Shown: positions 1 to 10,428 of the stretch, in pieces | Layout: each line of letters starts with the position of its first letter | Numbering within the stretch: position 1 is the stretch's first letter | DNA from: Jaenimonas drosophilae | Taxonomy: Eukaryota > Euglenozoa > Kinetoplastea > Trypanosomatida > Trypanosomatidae | Direction: 5' to 3' | Assembly (NCBI GenBank): GCA_030849065.1 | Contig: JASAON010001657.1 | Span: 62,001 to 126,000, forward strand | Length of the DNA stretch: 64,000 bases | Made by a program: the position numbers and the translations under genes | Notes under the pieces: model-generated | Databases searched by the model: none | What the model was told of the DNA's origin: nothing | Seen by the model: only the letters and a program-made list of their open reading frames with translations

Positions 1-1131
1 CCCCAGCAGATATCGCGACTGGCTGCCTTCCGCCTGCAGCACATCACGAAACACGTATGGACGCAAGCAGAGATTGAGGAAGCGCTGGAGCTCAAGCAGC
101 GCTTCAGCTCTGCTGCCGCCGCTGCCGCCCCCGTCGTCTCTGCCGTCAATCATCTCCACAACCTTCGCGTGGAGGCGCAGCTGAGCCAGAAACAACGTGA
201 GCTGCAGAATGACGTAACAGCTACCGCACAAGAGACGGACAACGAGATGGGAGGCTCACAGCCCACGCAGGGACGACGAAGTGATGGTCCCGCACCGATG
301 GCCCGCTCTCCCTTCCTCCCTCGACGGCTGCTTCGCCGCTACGAGTCTCCAGCCAACGGCACCTCCACCGTAGGACTTTCGCAGCTCTCCACCAGCGGCT
401 ACCCCACACAGCAACACCACGCCAGCCAGAGTGAGGCGGTGGTGCAGATTCCTGAAGAAGCGCTCGAACAGTGGCGGCGGGTGCATCGCCAGGAGGAGAG
501 CTTCTTCCGCTACGTCAGCGATGCCAACCGTAGTGAGTACCTCTCCAAGGTGGTGGGCATCACCCAACGCAACTATGAAGAAAACAAGCGAAACCGTCTT
601 CGCGGCATTGAGAATGAACGACGTCTGGAGAGTAAAGGAAACATGGTGGAGTCACGCGGTTTGTGGATTGCGGATGATGCAAAGCGCGCGGAGAAGGCCT
701 CACTCTACAAGGGAGCCATGCAGGGCGAGGAAGGTGCAGGGGCCAAGAAGGCGGGCACAGTGGCACGAGACAACGCCAGCGGAGCTGCCGCAGATGCGTC
801 GGAGCGTGGCGAGGCTGTTGTGGAGAAGTCGGAGGAGGATATTCTTTTGGAGCGCTTCAAGGCAAAGTACGCTTCGCTGCAACAGTTGCGTGCGTTTGCA
901 ACTTCAGCCAATGAATCTCTGCTCTCATCGGTGATGAAGGACTCCGTGCTGGAGCAGATTGGCTCCAGCTCTGACGCACCGATGGCCACCTCCCGCATTC
1001 CATCCACCCCCAACCGCCTTCTGCGCCACAGCACGGCTCAGCGACTGGCCCTTGCATCTCAGCTCATTGTGCAGAGTTCCTGCGCGGGTGCCACAGATGC
1101 CAACACTTTCAAGCGGCGGCGTGACGATTAA
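1..1131 (+). CDS. Unknown protein, 5'-truncated by the window edge
   Basis: The frame is open from base 1 to the TAA at 1129-1131, giving 376 visible residues; the true start lies to the left of the window. I do not recognise the family. The visible part begins with a charged helical stretch and an alanine run, then a low-complexity Ser/Pro/Gln-rich section (about residues 80-140). A charged, probably helical middle follows (about residues 150-245, rich in Arg, Glu and Asn, with repeated ENxRR-like spacing). The C-terminal region is helical. There are no membrane segments and no cysteine clusters. The overall look is that of a soluble, partly disordered nuclear or cytoskeletal protein. A GTG at 169 is an unlikely start because the frame continues upstream of it. 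Confidence 0.75.
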   Translation, partial: PQQISRLAAFRLQHITKHVWTQAEIEEALELKQRFSSAAAAAAPVVSAVNHLHNLRVEAQLSQKQRELQNDVTATAQETDNEMGGSQPTQGRRSDGPAPMARSPFLPRRLLRRYESPANGTSTVGLSQLSTSGYPTQQHHASQSEAVVQIPEEALEQWRRVHRQEESFFRYVSDANRSEYLSKVVGITQRNYEENKRNRLRGIENERRLESKGNMVESRGLWIADDAKRAEKASLYKGAMQGEEGAGAKKAGTVARDNASGAAADASERGEAVVEKSEEDILLERFKAKYASLQQLRAFATSANESLLSSVMKDSVLEQIGSSSDAPMATSRIPSTPNRLLRHSTAQRLALASQLIVQSSCAGATDANTFKRRRDD

Positions 1132-1710
1132 GATCACTTCCTTCCTTCCTACGCAACGTACACCCACCTTCACTCCTCTGTGTGATAAGACGTGTGAGGC
1201 CCCCATGGAGGCAATCTCTCTCTAACTATCATTGTTTTTGTGGGGGTCCTGTATGCCCTGTAGCAATCTTCTAGTTCTCATCTCGCACTTTTGTTGTTGT
1301 TGTTGTTGTGCGTGGGAATAGTGATGCGCTCTGGGCCTTCCTGTTGAGGATCAACGAGTGGTTCTACAGACTTGGACGAAGGCGTGTTGATGACCGACGA
1401 GCTGACCAGATTTCAGAAGTTGTGGTTGCTGCCTTTTTTACAATGGCCTACACACACACAACATTCTTGTGGTTGAACTGTCTTCTTTGTCTGTTCCACG
1501 TACCACGTCCTTTCACCAACCCTCCCCCAGAACAACCACACATGCTGATATTGATGATAGTGTTGCAATGGTTGCCACACACCAGTCACACACATGCCCT
1601 GAGCCACAAAACATTCACCATTTCTTCCTCATCGCCTCTTCTTTGTGTGCGTGTGCCACTCATGTGCCTGCTTGCTCAGCACATTTTAGTGTGTGCAGCA
1701 CGTAGGGAGA
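1132..1710. other. Intergenic region: 3' UTR and 5' UTR
   Basis: No credible gene is seen. It contains a TTG repeat near 1291-1308, a CA-rich patch near 1450-1460 and, near its right end, the polypyrimidine tract and AG that would serve the next gene. Confidence 0.5.
1619..1679 (+). promoter_or_regulatory. Predicted spliced-leader acceptor for the next gene
   Basis: A pyrimidine-rich stretch (about 1619-1645) is followed by the AG at 1678-1679, 31 bases before the ATG at 1711. In kinetoplastids this arrangement directs trans-splicing of the spliced leader and polyadenylation of the upstream mRNA. The AG choice is inferred. Confidence 0.45.
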
Positions 1711-3891
1711 ATGAGCGCTGACCAAGTAGTAGCTCAGGATCTCGCCGCTGCGGTCTTCCGCGATACCTCCATGACCGAGACCAGTGGCGTGGCACTCTCC
1801 ACCACCGCGAAGGCATCTCACGCCACGCGAAAAACCTCGAAATCAGGTGTGCGCCGGGAGGTGGCGGAGCTGATGGTGGATCAACAACGTCGTGCCGCAA
1901 ATGTAGAGGAGCTCGCCTTTTTCAAACAAGAGGCAGCTCGTCTCACGCAAGACAACACTTCTGGTACTTCTGTGGCGGAGAGGGACGACCGAGGTGGTAG
2001 GATAGGCTCCCCTACTTCTCCGGATGGGGTGAGCTCCTCTCAAGGGGGTAGTGCGGCCATTCTGCCGGCACAGCATCGGTGGATCATGATTCCTCCAGAG
2101 GTAGCCACGGTGGTTGGACGAGGTGATGACGACTGTGTGCGCCAAGAAGTGCGTGGCGCATGGTCATGGAAACGTACGGATGATGCTGTTGAAGATGCCG
2201 TCCTCACCTACTCGGCTCAGATGTTGGAGGAGACGGAGTCCGTGACATTCTCTTCACTGGAGCTTTCCGCAGCATTGTGCTACGATGGCGTCTGGAATGG
2301 CCCGACAAAACGGCGCGGCCTGAAACCCACTGGTGATGATGATGTGCGTACCTTCTTCTCCTTCACGCAGGAGGAGTACGAGTCACTTCCCTCAACACCA
2401 TCTCCTCAGCTTTCTTCTACCAATGATGATGATGAATTTGTGTTTGACTTTGCGAGCTCACACAAGTTGGCGGTACTCTACGAGCGCTTTGGCAACTTTG
2501 AAGTGGTGTGTGATCGATGGAGATGGAGTGATGCGAGCGGATGTCAAACGTCCGTCACGACGCCGAAAATTGATTGGCGCAAAGAGGGCTTTCCCACCTC
2601 GGCAGAGGATGGGATGGCTGCCCCACTGGCACCACCAACAACACCTTCCGTAGGGGCCTTGTGCGAGGAGTATCAACGGCTCACGGAAGGCATCCTGCAG
2701 CTGCGACTGCAGAGGCTGACCACGATAGTTGAAGGGGGCAGCACCGTGGAGGGTTGCGATGGCCCTCACGGTGCCATCACGTCCCCAAACAACGCTGCGC
2801 CGTCCTCTTCTGTTGGGCGGCATCCGGTGGTGTCCATGGCTGCACACCACACGTTTCTTGGCGATGGGCAGAGTGGTGAGGTGACGCAGGAGACGGCGGA
2901 GGGTGCGGATACAGACGCAACGCCATCATCACCTGTTGCACCCACGCTGAAGCGGCCGCGTGAGGAAGTGGGCGAGGTCGCGGGTCGGACCTCATCCAAT
3001 GACGTTTTCGCGGTGCTCAGTACACCAATTCCGTGGTTTTCACGTCAACGACTGCAGCAGCGGCAGACGTTGTTGCGGCGGTTGCTTGCGGAGGAGTCCG
3101 AGACCAACGTTCCCTACCAAGAAGCTGCACGGAAATACACCAGCCTCGTGGATCAGGCGGCAAACATTATTCAGCACCTTCGTGGGATTGGCTTTGAGGA
3201 GGAGGGCCAGCCGCCGGTGGAGTTGCCGGCGCTCTCCCCTCTCCCTGATGTTGTTGTTCTGCGTGAGCGTGGCAAGAAGGCGGAGAGGCCTGTGAGTGAG
3301 TCCCCAACACCCGCCAATCCGCGTAAGATTCGCGGCTCGGTCTTCTCATCGGAAGCGATGGAGGATGTACGGATGGAGGTGGAGCACCTCATCCCATTCA
3401 ATTGTGCGAGAATTCAGGCTGCCGCCCTCGCTGGATGGATCCTCGCGGCGCCAACACTCCTCCCTTCTGACCCTGCCGCCTCCAACACCGATGTATCACC
3501 GGACGCCTCTGGTCGTGGGACAGATGGCGCGGAAGGTGGTGGCGGTGCACCATCTTCAGCCTCACCCAGCAAGAGCAAGACAACACTGCCATTGACTGCC
3601 TGCAACCGTGTATACAGCCACCTTGGTGAGGCTGTGCTTGTGTCGCTGCCACACACGGTTCCAAAGATTCATCGTGAGGTGGAGGAGGTCCTGGAGCAGC
3701 AACTTTTGGATGATCATCGAGCCATGATGGAGAACAGCGCGTCGGTGTTTCAGCACACCGCTGATATTCGCCTGCTCTACACACAAAATTTGGAGCTCCA
3801 GCGCTACGTCACTAGGCTGGAGTCCCTCTCCGAAGGCCTACGCAAGGTCATCACAGATACCGACGAGGCTGCGAAGGGTATGCGTGTGTAA
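1711..3891 (+). CDS. Unknown 726-aa protein with C-terminal helical region
   Basis: The frame can be extended upstream to a GTG at 1693, but the first ATG is at 1711, so that start is used. The family is not recognised. The N-terminal 120 residues are Ser/Thr-rich. The middle has acidic patches (DDD repeats near residues 208-250) and long disordered Ser/Pro/Gly stretches. A short hydrophobic, alanine-rich segment lies near residues 565-580 and is too short to call a membrane helix with confidence. The last about 75 residues are strongly amphipathic and Leu/Glu/Gln-rich, consistent with a coiled coil. No catalytic motif, signal peptide or zinc cluster is visible. Codon use resembles the neighbours, which supports a real gene. 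Confidence 0.75.
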   Translation: MSADQVVAQDLAAAVFRDTSMTETSGVALSTTAKASHATRKTSKSGVRREVAELMVDQQRRAANVEELAFFKQEAARLTQDNTSGTSVAERDDRGGRIGSPTSPDGVSSSQGGSAAILPAQHRWIMIPPEVATVVGRGDDDCVRQEVRGAWSWKRTDDAVEDAVLTYSAQMLEETESVTFSSLELSAALCYDGVWNGPTKRRGLKPTGDDDVRTFFSFTQEEYESLPSTPSPQLSSTNDDDEFVFDFASSHKLAVLYERFGNFEVVCDRWRWSDASGCQTSVTTPKIDWRKEGFPTSAEDGMAAPLAPPTTPSVGALCEEYQRLTEGILQLRLQRLTTIVEGGSTVEGCDGPHGAITSPNNAAPSSSVGRHPVVSMAAHHTFLGDGQSGEVTQETAEGADTDATPSSPVAPTLKRPREEVGEVAGRTSSNDVFAVLSTPIPWFSRQRLQQRQTLLRRLLAEESETNVPYQEAARKYTSLVDQAANIIQHLRGIGFEEEGQPPVELPALSPLPDVVVLRERGKKAERPVSESPTPANPRKIRGSVFSSEAMEDVRMEVEHLIPFNCARIQAAALAGWILAAPTLLPSDPAASNTDVSPDASGRGTDGAEGGGGAPSSASPSKSKTTLPLTACNRVYSHLGEAVLVSLPHTVPKIHREVEEVLEQQLLDDHRAMMENSASVFQHTADIRLLYTQNLELQRYVTRLESLSEGLRKVITDTDEAAKGMRV

Positions 3892-3990
3892 CCAACGGGT
3901 GAAGTGTGGTGAGAACTTTGCATGAGTTAGTGTGGAATACATGACAATGACTGCAAGTTTGGATCGTTGGATGTATGCAGCTTCTACTGT

Positions 3991-4027
3991 GCTTCTTTTT
4001 TTTCTTTTCTTCTTCACCGTGATGTAG
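3991..4027 (+). promoter_or_regulatory. Predicted spliced-leader acceptor
   Basis: A long uninterrupted pyrimidine tract (about 3991-4018) precedes the AG at 4026-4027. The first in-frame ATG downstream is at 4091, which helps decide the start of the following gene. Confidence 0.5.
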
Positions 4028-4090
4028 CAGTAGGAGGTGAGGCTCCACGTCATTGCAGTGCTAGGTGGGCGTCGCAGGACACAACCTCAG

Positions 4091-6589
4091 ATGCAAGTGT
4101 GGAGACGACCAATTCGTGCAGCCTCGCGTTCCGCATTGTGTGGAGGAGGCAGGCCATCGAAATGCCACGCAGCGTCGGTGTTGGCCTATGGGGTGACGAG
4201 TGGCATAGCTCCCACAAGCTCACTCCATCAGTCACCTGCCATGACGCATGTGCGGTATGCATCTACATCCACGTTGGCACAAACCAAAGTGGTGCCCTTC
4301 ACCATGACTGCGGGCTACAATGAGCTCGTGGAGGAGCTCCTCCTCTCCATTCCGTCAGCCCCCGTCTGCATTCGTGCATCGTCGCTCTATCTCCTATTTC
4401 TCTACGCAGAGGGGAAGCGCTCTCGCTGCAGTAACTCCACACAGGAGCTTCGTCGCGCATTCATTCGGCGCCAGCATCACTCCATGCAACACCTCCTCCT
4501 TCGCATTGCCAGTGAAGCTGAGAGCCATCACTGGGGCATGTTTATCTCCACGGATTGGCGTCTTGTCACCAAGGCGCGGGACTCGAGCGAGGCACAGGCA
4601 GCCTTCGCACGCCACTACACCCCCATCCTCGGTGCCGACGCACATGCAGATCCTGAAAAAGAGGAGGATGAGATGGGGCTGGAGTATTTTGTGCCCGCGG
4701 ACATGGCGGCGCAGCTGTGGATGCTCTCCACCACGCCCCCGGACTTCCGTCGCCAGCAACTGCACTTTATGGAGCGCACGGAGGCACGTCCGGCACCAGA
4801 ATCTGAGCCCATATGTGAGTTTTACAATCCCTCCTTCTGCGTGGACGATGCAACGGCACCACACCATGCGCAAGAGGCCACCACGGGGACCTCTGCCGAG
4901 ACGGATGTCCGCCAGGAGCACTTTGATCCCCCACCACTCCCCGATGATGCTGCCTCCGTGGTGCCGCGTGATGCCCGGAACTCATTCTCTCCATCGATGC
5001 TCGTCCCCTACGTTCCCACCTTCTTCATCCCTGTGGAGCGGCTGCTGGAGCAGCTCCCGCAAGGATATACGGTTGATCACCTTGCGGAGGTCTTTCTGTG
5101 CCACACCAAAACCGCAGCGGTGGAGCTGGTGACGCTGGAGGGCCGCAGCTACATTCGCTTGCATGGCGGAGTGAAGCGCAATGTGGCCTTGAATTGCGAC
5201 GCTGCCCATGAGCTCTACTGTGAGGCGTACCAGCCAGACCCCTTCTTGGCTGAGGTCTTTGTGCATCTCCTACGCAGCATCCATCGGTTTCATCGCCGTG
5301 GCACCCTTGCGCCGGAGTGGATCTCATTGCAGGACGTCATTAGCCGCGCACCGCCCCACATCCTTGCTGGACTGGGGCCCTTCCAACAATACCAGTCACT
5401 CATCTTTTTTGCGCAGATGCAGCACGTCTTCGACTTCACACCCGAGAATGGCGGCCGCATTGCCCTCGCCGCTCAGCGCTCTCTTCGCATCGATACCAGC
5501 CCTACGCCCAAGGCAGTGGCGGAGCTACTCACAGCTCTGGAGGAGCAGAAGAGGCTGTACGTACGTCAGCTGGAGACAGACACTGGCAGGTACTTTAGTG
5601 ATCAATCCAAGCGTGCAATTTTGATGTACTACGGCACCATTCGTCGGTTTCTGGAGCTACATGGTGCCTACTTTGAGCTACATGAGGAGAGAGAGGGAGG
5701 GCTGCTGGACGATGCGCCAAGGGACAGAAATGTTCCACCTACTACTTCTCACTCAACGTCAAGTGGCTTTGGTGCCCCAACCTTCGCCAACATTCACACG
5801 TCCTCGTTGTTTATCACCCGAGCCTCCCTTCATCCCAAAACCACCAGGACACTGGAGCAGAAGCTGGAACAAGCGATCAGCGTGAATGACCGTCGACGGA
5901 TGCGCAAGTACCGCCGCCGGCTCTCTATCCAAGCCGATCCCAACAACCCCTACGCTGATCCAGAGGTGCTGCTGGATGCCATCATTCGGTACCTCCCTCA
6001 ACGCCGTCACTTCTCGGTGAAGTACCTCCTCAACTCCCTGCCTCCCCGAATGACAGACTTCTTGCCAGAGGTCCCGGTGGAGTTGTTTCGTTCTGGGCAT
6101 CCGCACAAGCTCCAGCTCTTTGAGTACAAGTACCGCAATTATCTCTGCGTGATGCGACCGGGACTTCCGCTGCCCGATGGATGCCTACGCACCAGCTACA
6201 CCAATGAGGAACTGCTCTTCATCATCACGAGTGAGATGCTTCGCTGTGGTGGGGCTGAACTCACAATGGGCTCTCCACAACTGTTTGGGCAACTGCCCTT
6301 CGCAGCGAAGGAGACCCTTCGACGAAAACCCTCAACGCTGGGGAAGTTCCTCACCAACTACCCAAACCGCTTTGTGCTCATGTTCAGTGGGGATAGCCGC
6401 AATGAGCGTGAGGCACTCGTCCGCATGATTTCTCGTCCAGCAGCCACACAACCTGGTGCTATGCTACTCAAGGACGAGGAGTGGGGGGCTTCCTGCGCTT
6501 CTCCCACCGAAAAGGAGGTGGAGGAGCTCGAGAAGGAGTTTTCACACTCCATGCTCGACGTGGAAGAGTCACAGGTGAACGTCGCGTAG
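4091..6589 (+). CDS. Probable mitochondrial protein of unknown family (832 aa)
   Basis: The frame opens at a GTG (4037), but the first ATG after the predicted splice acceptor is 4091, giving 832 residues. The first about 45 residues are rich in Arg, Ser and Ala, nearly free of acidic residues, and look like a mitochondrial targeting peptide. The rest is largely folded-looking, with alternating hydrophobic and charged segments. A paired hydrophobic/aromatic block lies around residues 290-490, and a second conserved-looking block (about 620-785) starts after a basic linker near 590. The length, import signal and helical make-up would fit a kinetoplastid mitochondrial RNA-processing or mitoribosome assembly factor, but no named domain can be assigned from sequence alone. 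Confidence 0.7.
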   Translation: MQVWRRPIRAASRSALCGGGRPSKCHAASVLAYGVTSGIAPTSSLHQSPAMTHVRYASTSTLAQTKVVPFTMTAGYNELVEELLLSIPSAPVCIRASSLYLLFLYAEGKRSRCSNSTQELRRAFIRRQHHSMQHLLLRIASEAESHHWGMFISTDWRLVTKARDSSEAQAAFARHYTPILGADAHADPEKEEDEMGLEYFVPADMAAQLWMLSTTPPDFRRQQLHFMERTEARPAPESEPICEFYNPSFCVDDATAPHHAQEATTGTSAETDVRQEHFDPPPLPDDAASVVPRDARNSFSPSMLVPYVPTFFIPVERLLEQLPQGYTVDHLAEVFLCHTKTAAVELVTLEGRSYIRLHGGVKRNVALNCDAAHELYCEAYQPDPFLAEVFVHLLRSIHRFHRRGTLAPEWISLQDVISRAPPHILAGLGPFQQYQSLIFFAQMQHVFDFTPENGGRIALAAQRSLRIDTSPTPKAVAELLTALEEQKRLYVRQLETDTGRYFSDQSKRAILMYYGTIRRFLELHGAYFELHEEREGGLLDDAPRDRNVPPTTSHSTSSGFGAPTFANIHTSSLFITRASLHPKTTRTLEQKLEQAISVNDRRRMRKYRRRLSIQADPNNPYADPEVLLDAIIRYLPQRRHFSVKYLLNSLPPRMTDFLPEVPVELFRSGHPHKLQLFEYKYRNYLCVMRPGLPLPDGCLRTSYTNEELLFIITSEMLRCGGAELTMGSPQLFGQLPFAAKETLRRKPSTLGKFLTNYPNRFVLMFSGDSRNEREALVRMISRPAATQPGAMLLKDEEWGASCASPTEKEVEELEKEFSHSMLDVEESQVNVA

Positions 6590-6689
6590 GTGCGGATGAA
6601 CTTCACATCATTGCTCAAGATTGGCAATGTGGTAAAACGGGGATGGGATGCTGTTGTGATGGGCACCTCTGATGAATGGCAATGACCAC

Positions 6690-6768
6690 TGTTTCTCTCT
6701 CTCTCTTTCTCTCTCTTCTTTGATTGCGATACACATCACACACATACACATTAATGCACTGACTCAAG
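6690..6768 (+). promoter_or_regulatory. Predicted spliced-leader acceptor with CT-rich tract
   Basis: An almost pure CT tract (6691-6720) is followed by the AG at 6767-6768. The ATG of the small calpain-domain gene is at 6824, leaving a 5' UTR of about 55 bases. Confidence 0.45.
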
Positions 6769-6823
6769 GTGACTCAATCACTCCATCTACACACCCTCAC
6801 TCACTCACACCCCGCTCGCAACC

Positions 6824-7165
6824 ATGTCTGATATCAGCTACGAGAACGGCAACCCCGAGTACCAGGGCCAGGTCTTCAAGTGCTTCAAGGACAACGGCAA
6901 TGGCCTTCTCTTCCGCATCGTCAACGATGAGGAGAAGAAGTGGGCCTTCTACAATGACACCACCACCTACAACATGGTTGTGAAGGTTGCCTTTGGCAAG
7001 GACAGCAAGATCCAGACTCTTGGCAAGACCACGATGACCCGTGATGAGGAAACTGGTGAGTACCGCTGCGAGCTGCAGGTGGGCCCCGTCTCCACGGAGC
7101 TCTTCGTGGAGGGCGACCCGAACGGCTACAAGATCAACTTCGAGGCCAACCCCATCCCCAAGTAA
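6824..7165 (+). CDS. Small kinetoplastid calpain-related protein (DUF1935), copy 1
   Basis: A 113-aa protein made almost entirely of the kinetoplastid calpain-like N-terminal domain (DUF1935). Diagnostic stretches are the ENGNPEYQG opening, the NGLLFRIVNDEE core, WAFYNDT, the LGKT turn with the acidic DEETGE loop, and the closing EGDPNGYKINFEANPIP. The family (SKCRP/SMP group) has no protease triad; some members bind lipid or sit at the flagellar or subpellicular membrane. Unlike SMP-1-type proteins, this copy starts MSDIS and lacks the N-terminal MGC myristoylation/palmitoylation signature, so it is probably cytosolic or held by a partner. It forms a tandem pair with the gene at 8956, with about 70-75% identity over the domain by eye. 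Confidence 0.9.
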   Translation: MSDISYENGNPEYQGQVFKCFKDNGNGLLFRIVNDEEKKWAFYNDTTTYNMVVKVAFGKDSKIQTLGKTTMTRDEETGEYRCELQVGPVSTELFVEGDPNGYKINFEANPIPK

Positions 7166-8955
7166 GCGCCGCTGATGGAAGAAATGAAGAACACCTTCAG
7201 CATGAACGAGCTGACGCTTTGCGCACACAGCCGTGGCCAACTGGCTTAGCCGCTGACACGAGAGTAGCCCCTCCTCCTCTTTCACTCGCCCAAGGTTGCC
7301 AAGGAAACCTTTCACGGCTCACGGCTCTTGTCATGTAGGTTGAGATGACGTGAGTTGGAGATGTGGGGAACTCACTGGCGATTCAAGGATTGCGTGTAAG
7401 GAGGTTTGTGTGCTTGTGGGGGGGGGGGACGTGGAGGGCGGCGACCGTTATATCCAAAGACGGCCAACCTTCGTACGCAAGCGTTATTGTCATCGGCACA
7501 ACTGCGTGTATTAATTTACTCGTCACCCTGTACTTACCCGATGACGCTGGTAGACCCAAATATCTCCCTGGCCACACCACCACAGAGGTGCTCACCGGAG
7601 ACAACAAGCCTCTTCCTTCTTCACTCAACCCTACTACCCGCTTACAACACTCCTTTCCTCCACCAACCTCAGCGCAACAATCTTTTCTGTTATGTTTTCT
7701 TGAGAGGGATGCACTCTATGCTGCTTGGGGTGATATGCAATGATACTTGCTGTGAGAGAGTGCGTTTGACCAATCTCGCCCGGTGGATGATGATTGTCAG
7801 CGACACTCCTCTTCCCCCCTTCCACTCGTGACGAAGCACAATCCCGTCATACGTGCTGCGGTTGTGGTGTTATTCGTTATGTTGGGGGAGAATGAACGCC
7901 AGCTAGTGACTTGGTCATCGTGTGTCGCTCCTCCCTCCAATAGCGACTTGGTATTGCTGTTGTATTGGTGGAGTAGGAGGCAGTTAGTGCGTGTGTGTGT
8001 GTTGAGCTGAAGAAGAATGCGTTGGCATGAACTTCAACACCGCACCTATTTTTGTAGAGATGACCTCGCCGTTCATTGTGTTTTGGTTCATACGACGTAC
8101 GTGGGTTATTTGTTCGTCATCAACGCCGGCTGAGTTGCCGCCGGGTGGTGGTGCGGACGTTGTAGGGCGCTGTGCATGCCCCACGTTGCTGTTCTTGATG
8201 TTGCTGATGGCTTACCGTTGGGTACTGCTCAGTGCGCTGATTTGGACAACATAACTGCCAGTGATGGTGTATGCATGTGTTCTCAACAGAGGCAGGCAGG
8301 CAGAGACTTCCGTAACCATCACTCAGAACTTGCTTATTGCTGACCTTGTTTGCATGGCTTGTGCTGATTCACCACATCCAACCTCTCTTTCCTTCACCCC
8401 AATATGGGCGTACCGGGGGAGAGAGGGGTTACTGATGGCGAGCGCTCGAGGACGGCACGTGGAGGTGGTGCGTGGTGCTGAACGTCATGGATGCCCTTGA
8501 TTGTTTTTATTCCCATCTTCTTATGTTTTCATACATGTCCCCTCATTTTCATGCGTTATGAAAGAAAAAGAAACTGACTATATTTTTGTTTGATGTGATC
8601 TTGTTCGGTTTGCTCCTGAAACAGGGCCCCCCTGCCAGCATATGTGTGTACGGGCACCTGACGATGATAGCGAGAACATATGCTAGCTCATGCATTCATA
8701 CACGAGTTCTTCTCTGATCCCTGAGGATGCATCTCAACGCCAGAACCACAACTTCACCCTTACGTCTGCGTACCGCTCATGCGGCAGCAACCATATCTCT
8801 CTCCAAAGCTCCACATGATTGGGATCAGTTTTCTTATTCCTCCTCCTCGTTGCTTCTTTCACAAATGACTTCCATTTATATGATAGCCAACTAAACTCAC
8901 ACTCAACCAAACACCAGCTCTTCCCCTCAACTCGTCAGCCAACATCACAGCTCCA
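7166..8955. other. Long intergenic region between the two calpain-domain genes
   Basis: About 1.8 kb without a convincing gene: open frames are short, overlap in several frames and match no family I know. Landmarks are an 11-base G run (7418-7428), a GT repeat near 7989-8002 and a pyrimidine-rich tract (about 8829-8860) followed by AG at 8885-8886, likely the splice acceptor of the next gene. Much of this is probably the 3' UTR of copy 1, where kinetoplastids place stability and stage-regulation signals. Confidence 0.5.
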
Positions 8956-9315
8956 ATGACCACCCAAGACAACAACCAGATTGACTATGAAAACGGCCTT
9001 CCCACCTACAAGGGAAACCTAGTTGCCAAGTGCTTCAAGGAAAACGGTAACGGCCTCCTCTTCCGCATCGTCAACGACGAGGAGCACCGCTGGGCGTTCT
9101 ACAATGATACGAACGTGTACAACATGATCGTCAAGGTGAGCTTCGGCAAGGACAGCAAGATTCACCCTCTCGGCAAGACGGTGATGGTGCGTGATGAGGA
9201 GACTGGTGAGTTCCACTGTGAGCTTCACATTCCCCCAACCACGACCGAGATGTTCATTGAGGGTGAGATCAACGGTTACAAGATCAACTTCCAGGCCAAC
9301 CCCATCCCCCGATGA
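8956..9315 (+). CDS. Small kinetoplastid calpain-related protein (DUF1935), copy 2
   Basis: A 119-aa paralogue of the gene at 6824. The same domain landmarks occur in the same order: YENGLPTYKG, NGLLFRIVNDEE, WAFYNDT, LGKT, the DEETGE loop and NGYKINFQANPIPR at the end. It has a slightly longer, Asn/Gln-rich N-terminus beginning MTTQDN, again without an MGC acylation signature. No calpain catalytic Cys/His/Asn exist in this domain, so a protease role is not expected; a structural or regulatory membrane-cytoskeleton role is known for relatives. Divergence from copy 1, mostly at the ends and in the loop after LGKT, indicates an older duplication rather than a very recent one. Confidence 0.9.
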   Translation: MTTQDNNQIDYENGLPTYKGNLVAKCFKENGNGLLFRIVNDEEHRWAFYNDTNVYNMIVKVSFGKDSKIHPLGKTVMVRDEETGEFHCELHIPPTTTEMFIEGEINGYKINFQANPIPR

Positions 9316-10428
9316 GAAGGATGTGTTGCCACAGCTCCATCAACTTCACCCCCATATCCATCTCCTCCTGTTTATACCCGTCTTCCTCTCTCCGCCTCCA
9401 CAATTCTTGTGTGAAGCAGACAGGCCCTGCAGCTATACCATGTACACAAAACACAATGTGACTCCACTTCAATGAATGGAGTGATGATGCAGCGGCAGCA
9501 GTGTGTCAACGGAGGGGCGCCTTGTCATGGGTTGTTTCATGTGGGCAGAGTGACCGTCCATCGTCGTGTACCTACTCTCCCTCGTGATTCGCTTTTTAGA
9601 TAGGTGTTTTTTTGCCCATTTTTTTGTTCTGTTTTTTTTTTCTCTTCACGGTTGGAGTTCGTTGCAGCTCCTCTTACCGTCATTCAATCAGAGGTGTTGC
9701 CGAGTGGGGTTGGGAAGTTCCATCCACGCGTTAAATGGGCGTGGGGCTTACCCCGTGTACGTACTTTCTATGTACGCAAAGGAGGGTCAACATACACCGT
9801 TGCCTCCCGTCCCTCCATTGAACTTCCACCTTCTCCTTGAATGTATGTATGCTGTTTGTTTGTGACTGTGTGCGGAAGAGCAGAGTGCATGATGACACTA
9901 AAGCCATGACTACCACCCATGTTCGCAGCCACGAACGAAGATGCCGACCACAGTGCACCTCTCCGTGACCTGTAACGGGGAGGAGGAGGAACTTCACCTT
10001 TTTGACGCGGCTGCTGCTCCTCTCCTCTCCAAACCAACTCGTCGTACTTGTCTCGTGTACTTTGCCGGAGGAGCAGGCAAGTAACCCCCATCATGATGCT
10101 ATTTCTTTTGGCGTGTCTCGAGTGAACTTCTTGTTTCTTTGAGCAATTCTCGTCCATCTGGCGAAGGTGCTCCTTCTCCCCATGATGGAAGCACACCCAC
10201 ATACATAGCAGACGTACATTTTCGCAGCAAAACGATGGATTTGTCCATCTTCCTCTTCCCATTCCTCCTCTGTGAAGCAAAGAAGACACACCTTGACGTT
10301 GTCCACGTACTTGACCATTTCATTCAATACGATGATGATGATGAGCATCATTACTACCTTGCACCCATCTCTTTTCACCTTCTTCTACTCATGAGCGTTA
10401 GTGTGCTGAACTGGCTTAGCTGAGAGAG
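9316..10428. other. Intergenic region, 1.1 kb
   Basis: No supported gene. It includes T-rich runs near 9604-9650 and a pyrimidine-rich tract (10368-10389) ending at the AG at 10394-10395, a likely acceptor for the SNF2 gene whose ATG is at 10429. Confidence 0.5.

Noticed and set aside
6797..7315. 172-residue minus-strand open frame
   Set aside because: Antisense shadow of the first calpain-domain gene.
7363..8500. Several 75-140-residue plus-strand frames between the calpain-domain genes
   Set aside because: Mutually overlapping, low-quality frames with no domain and no clear splice signal in a suitable place.
9768..10289. 173-residue minus-strand open frame
   Set aside because: It runs against the direction of the unit, has overlapping frames in the same stretch and matches no family; it spans intergenic DNA.
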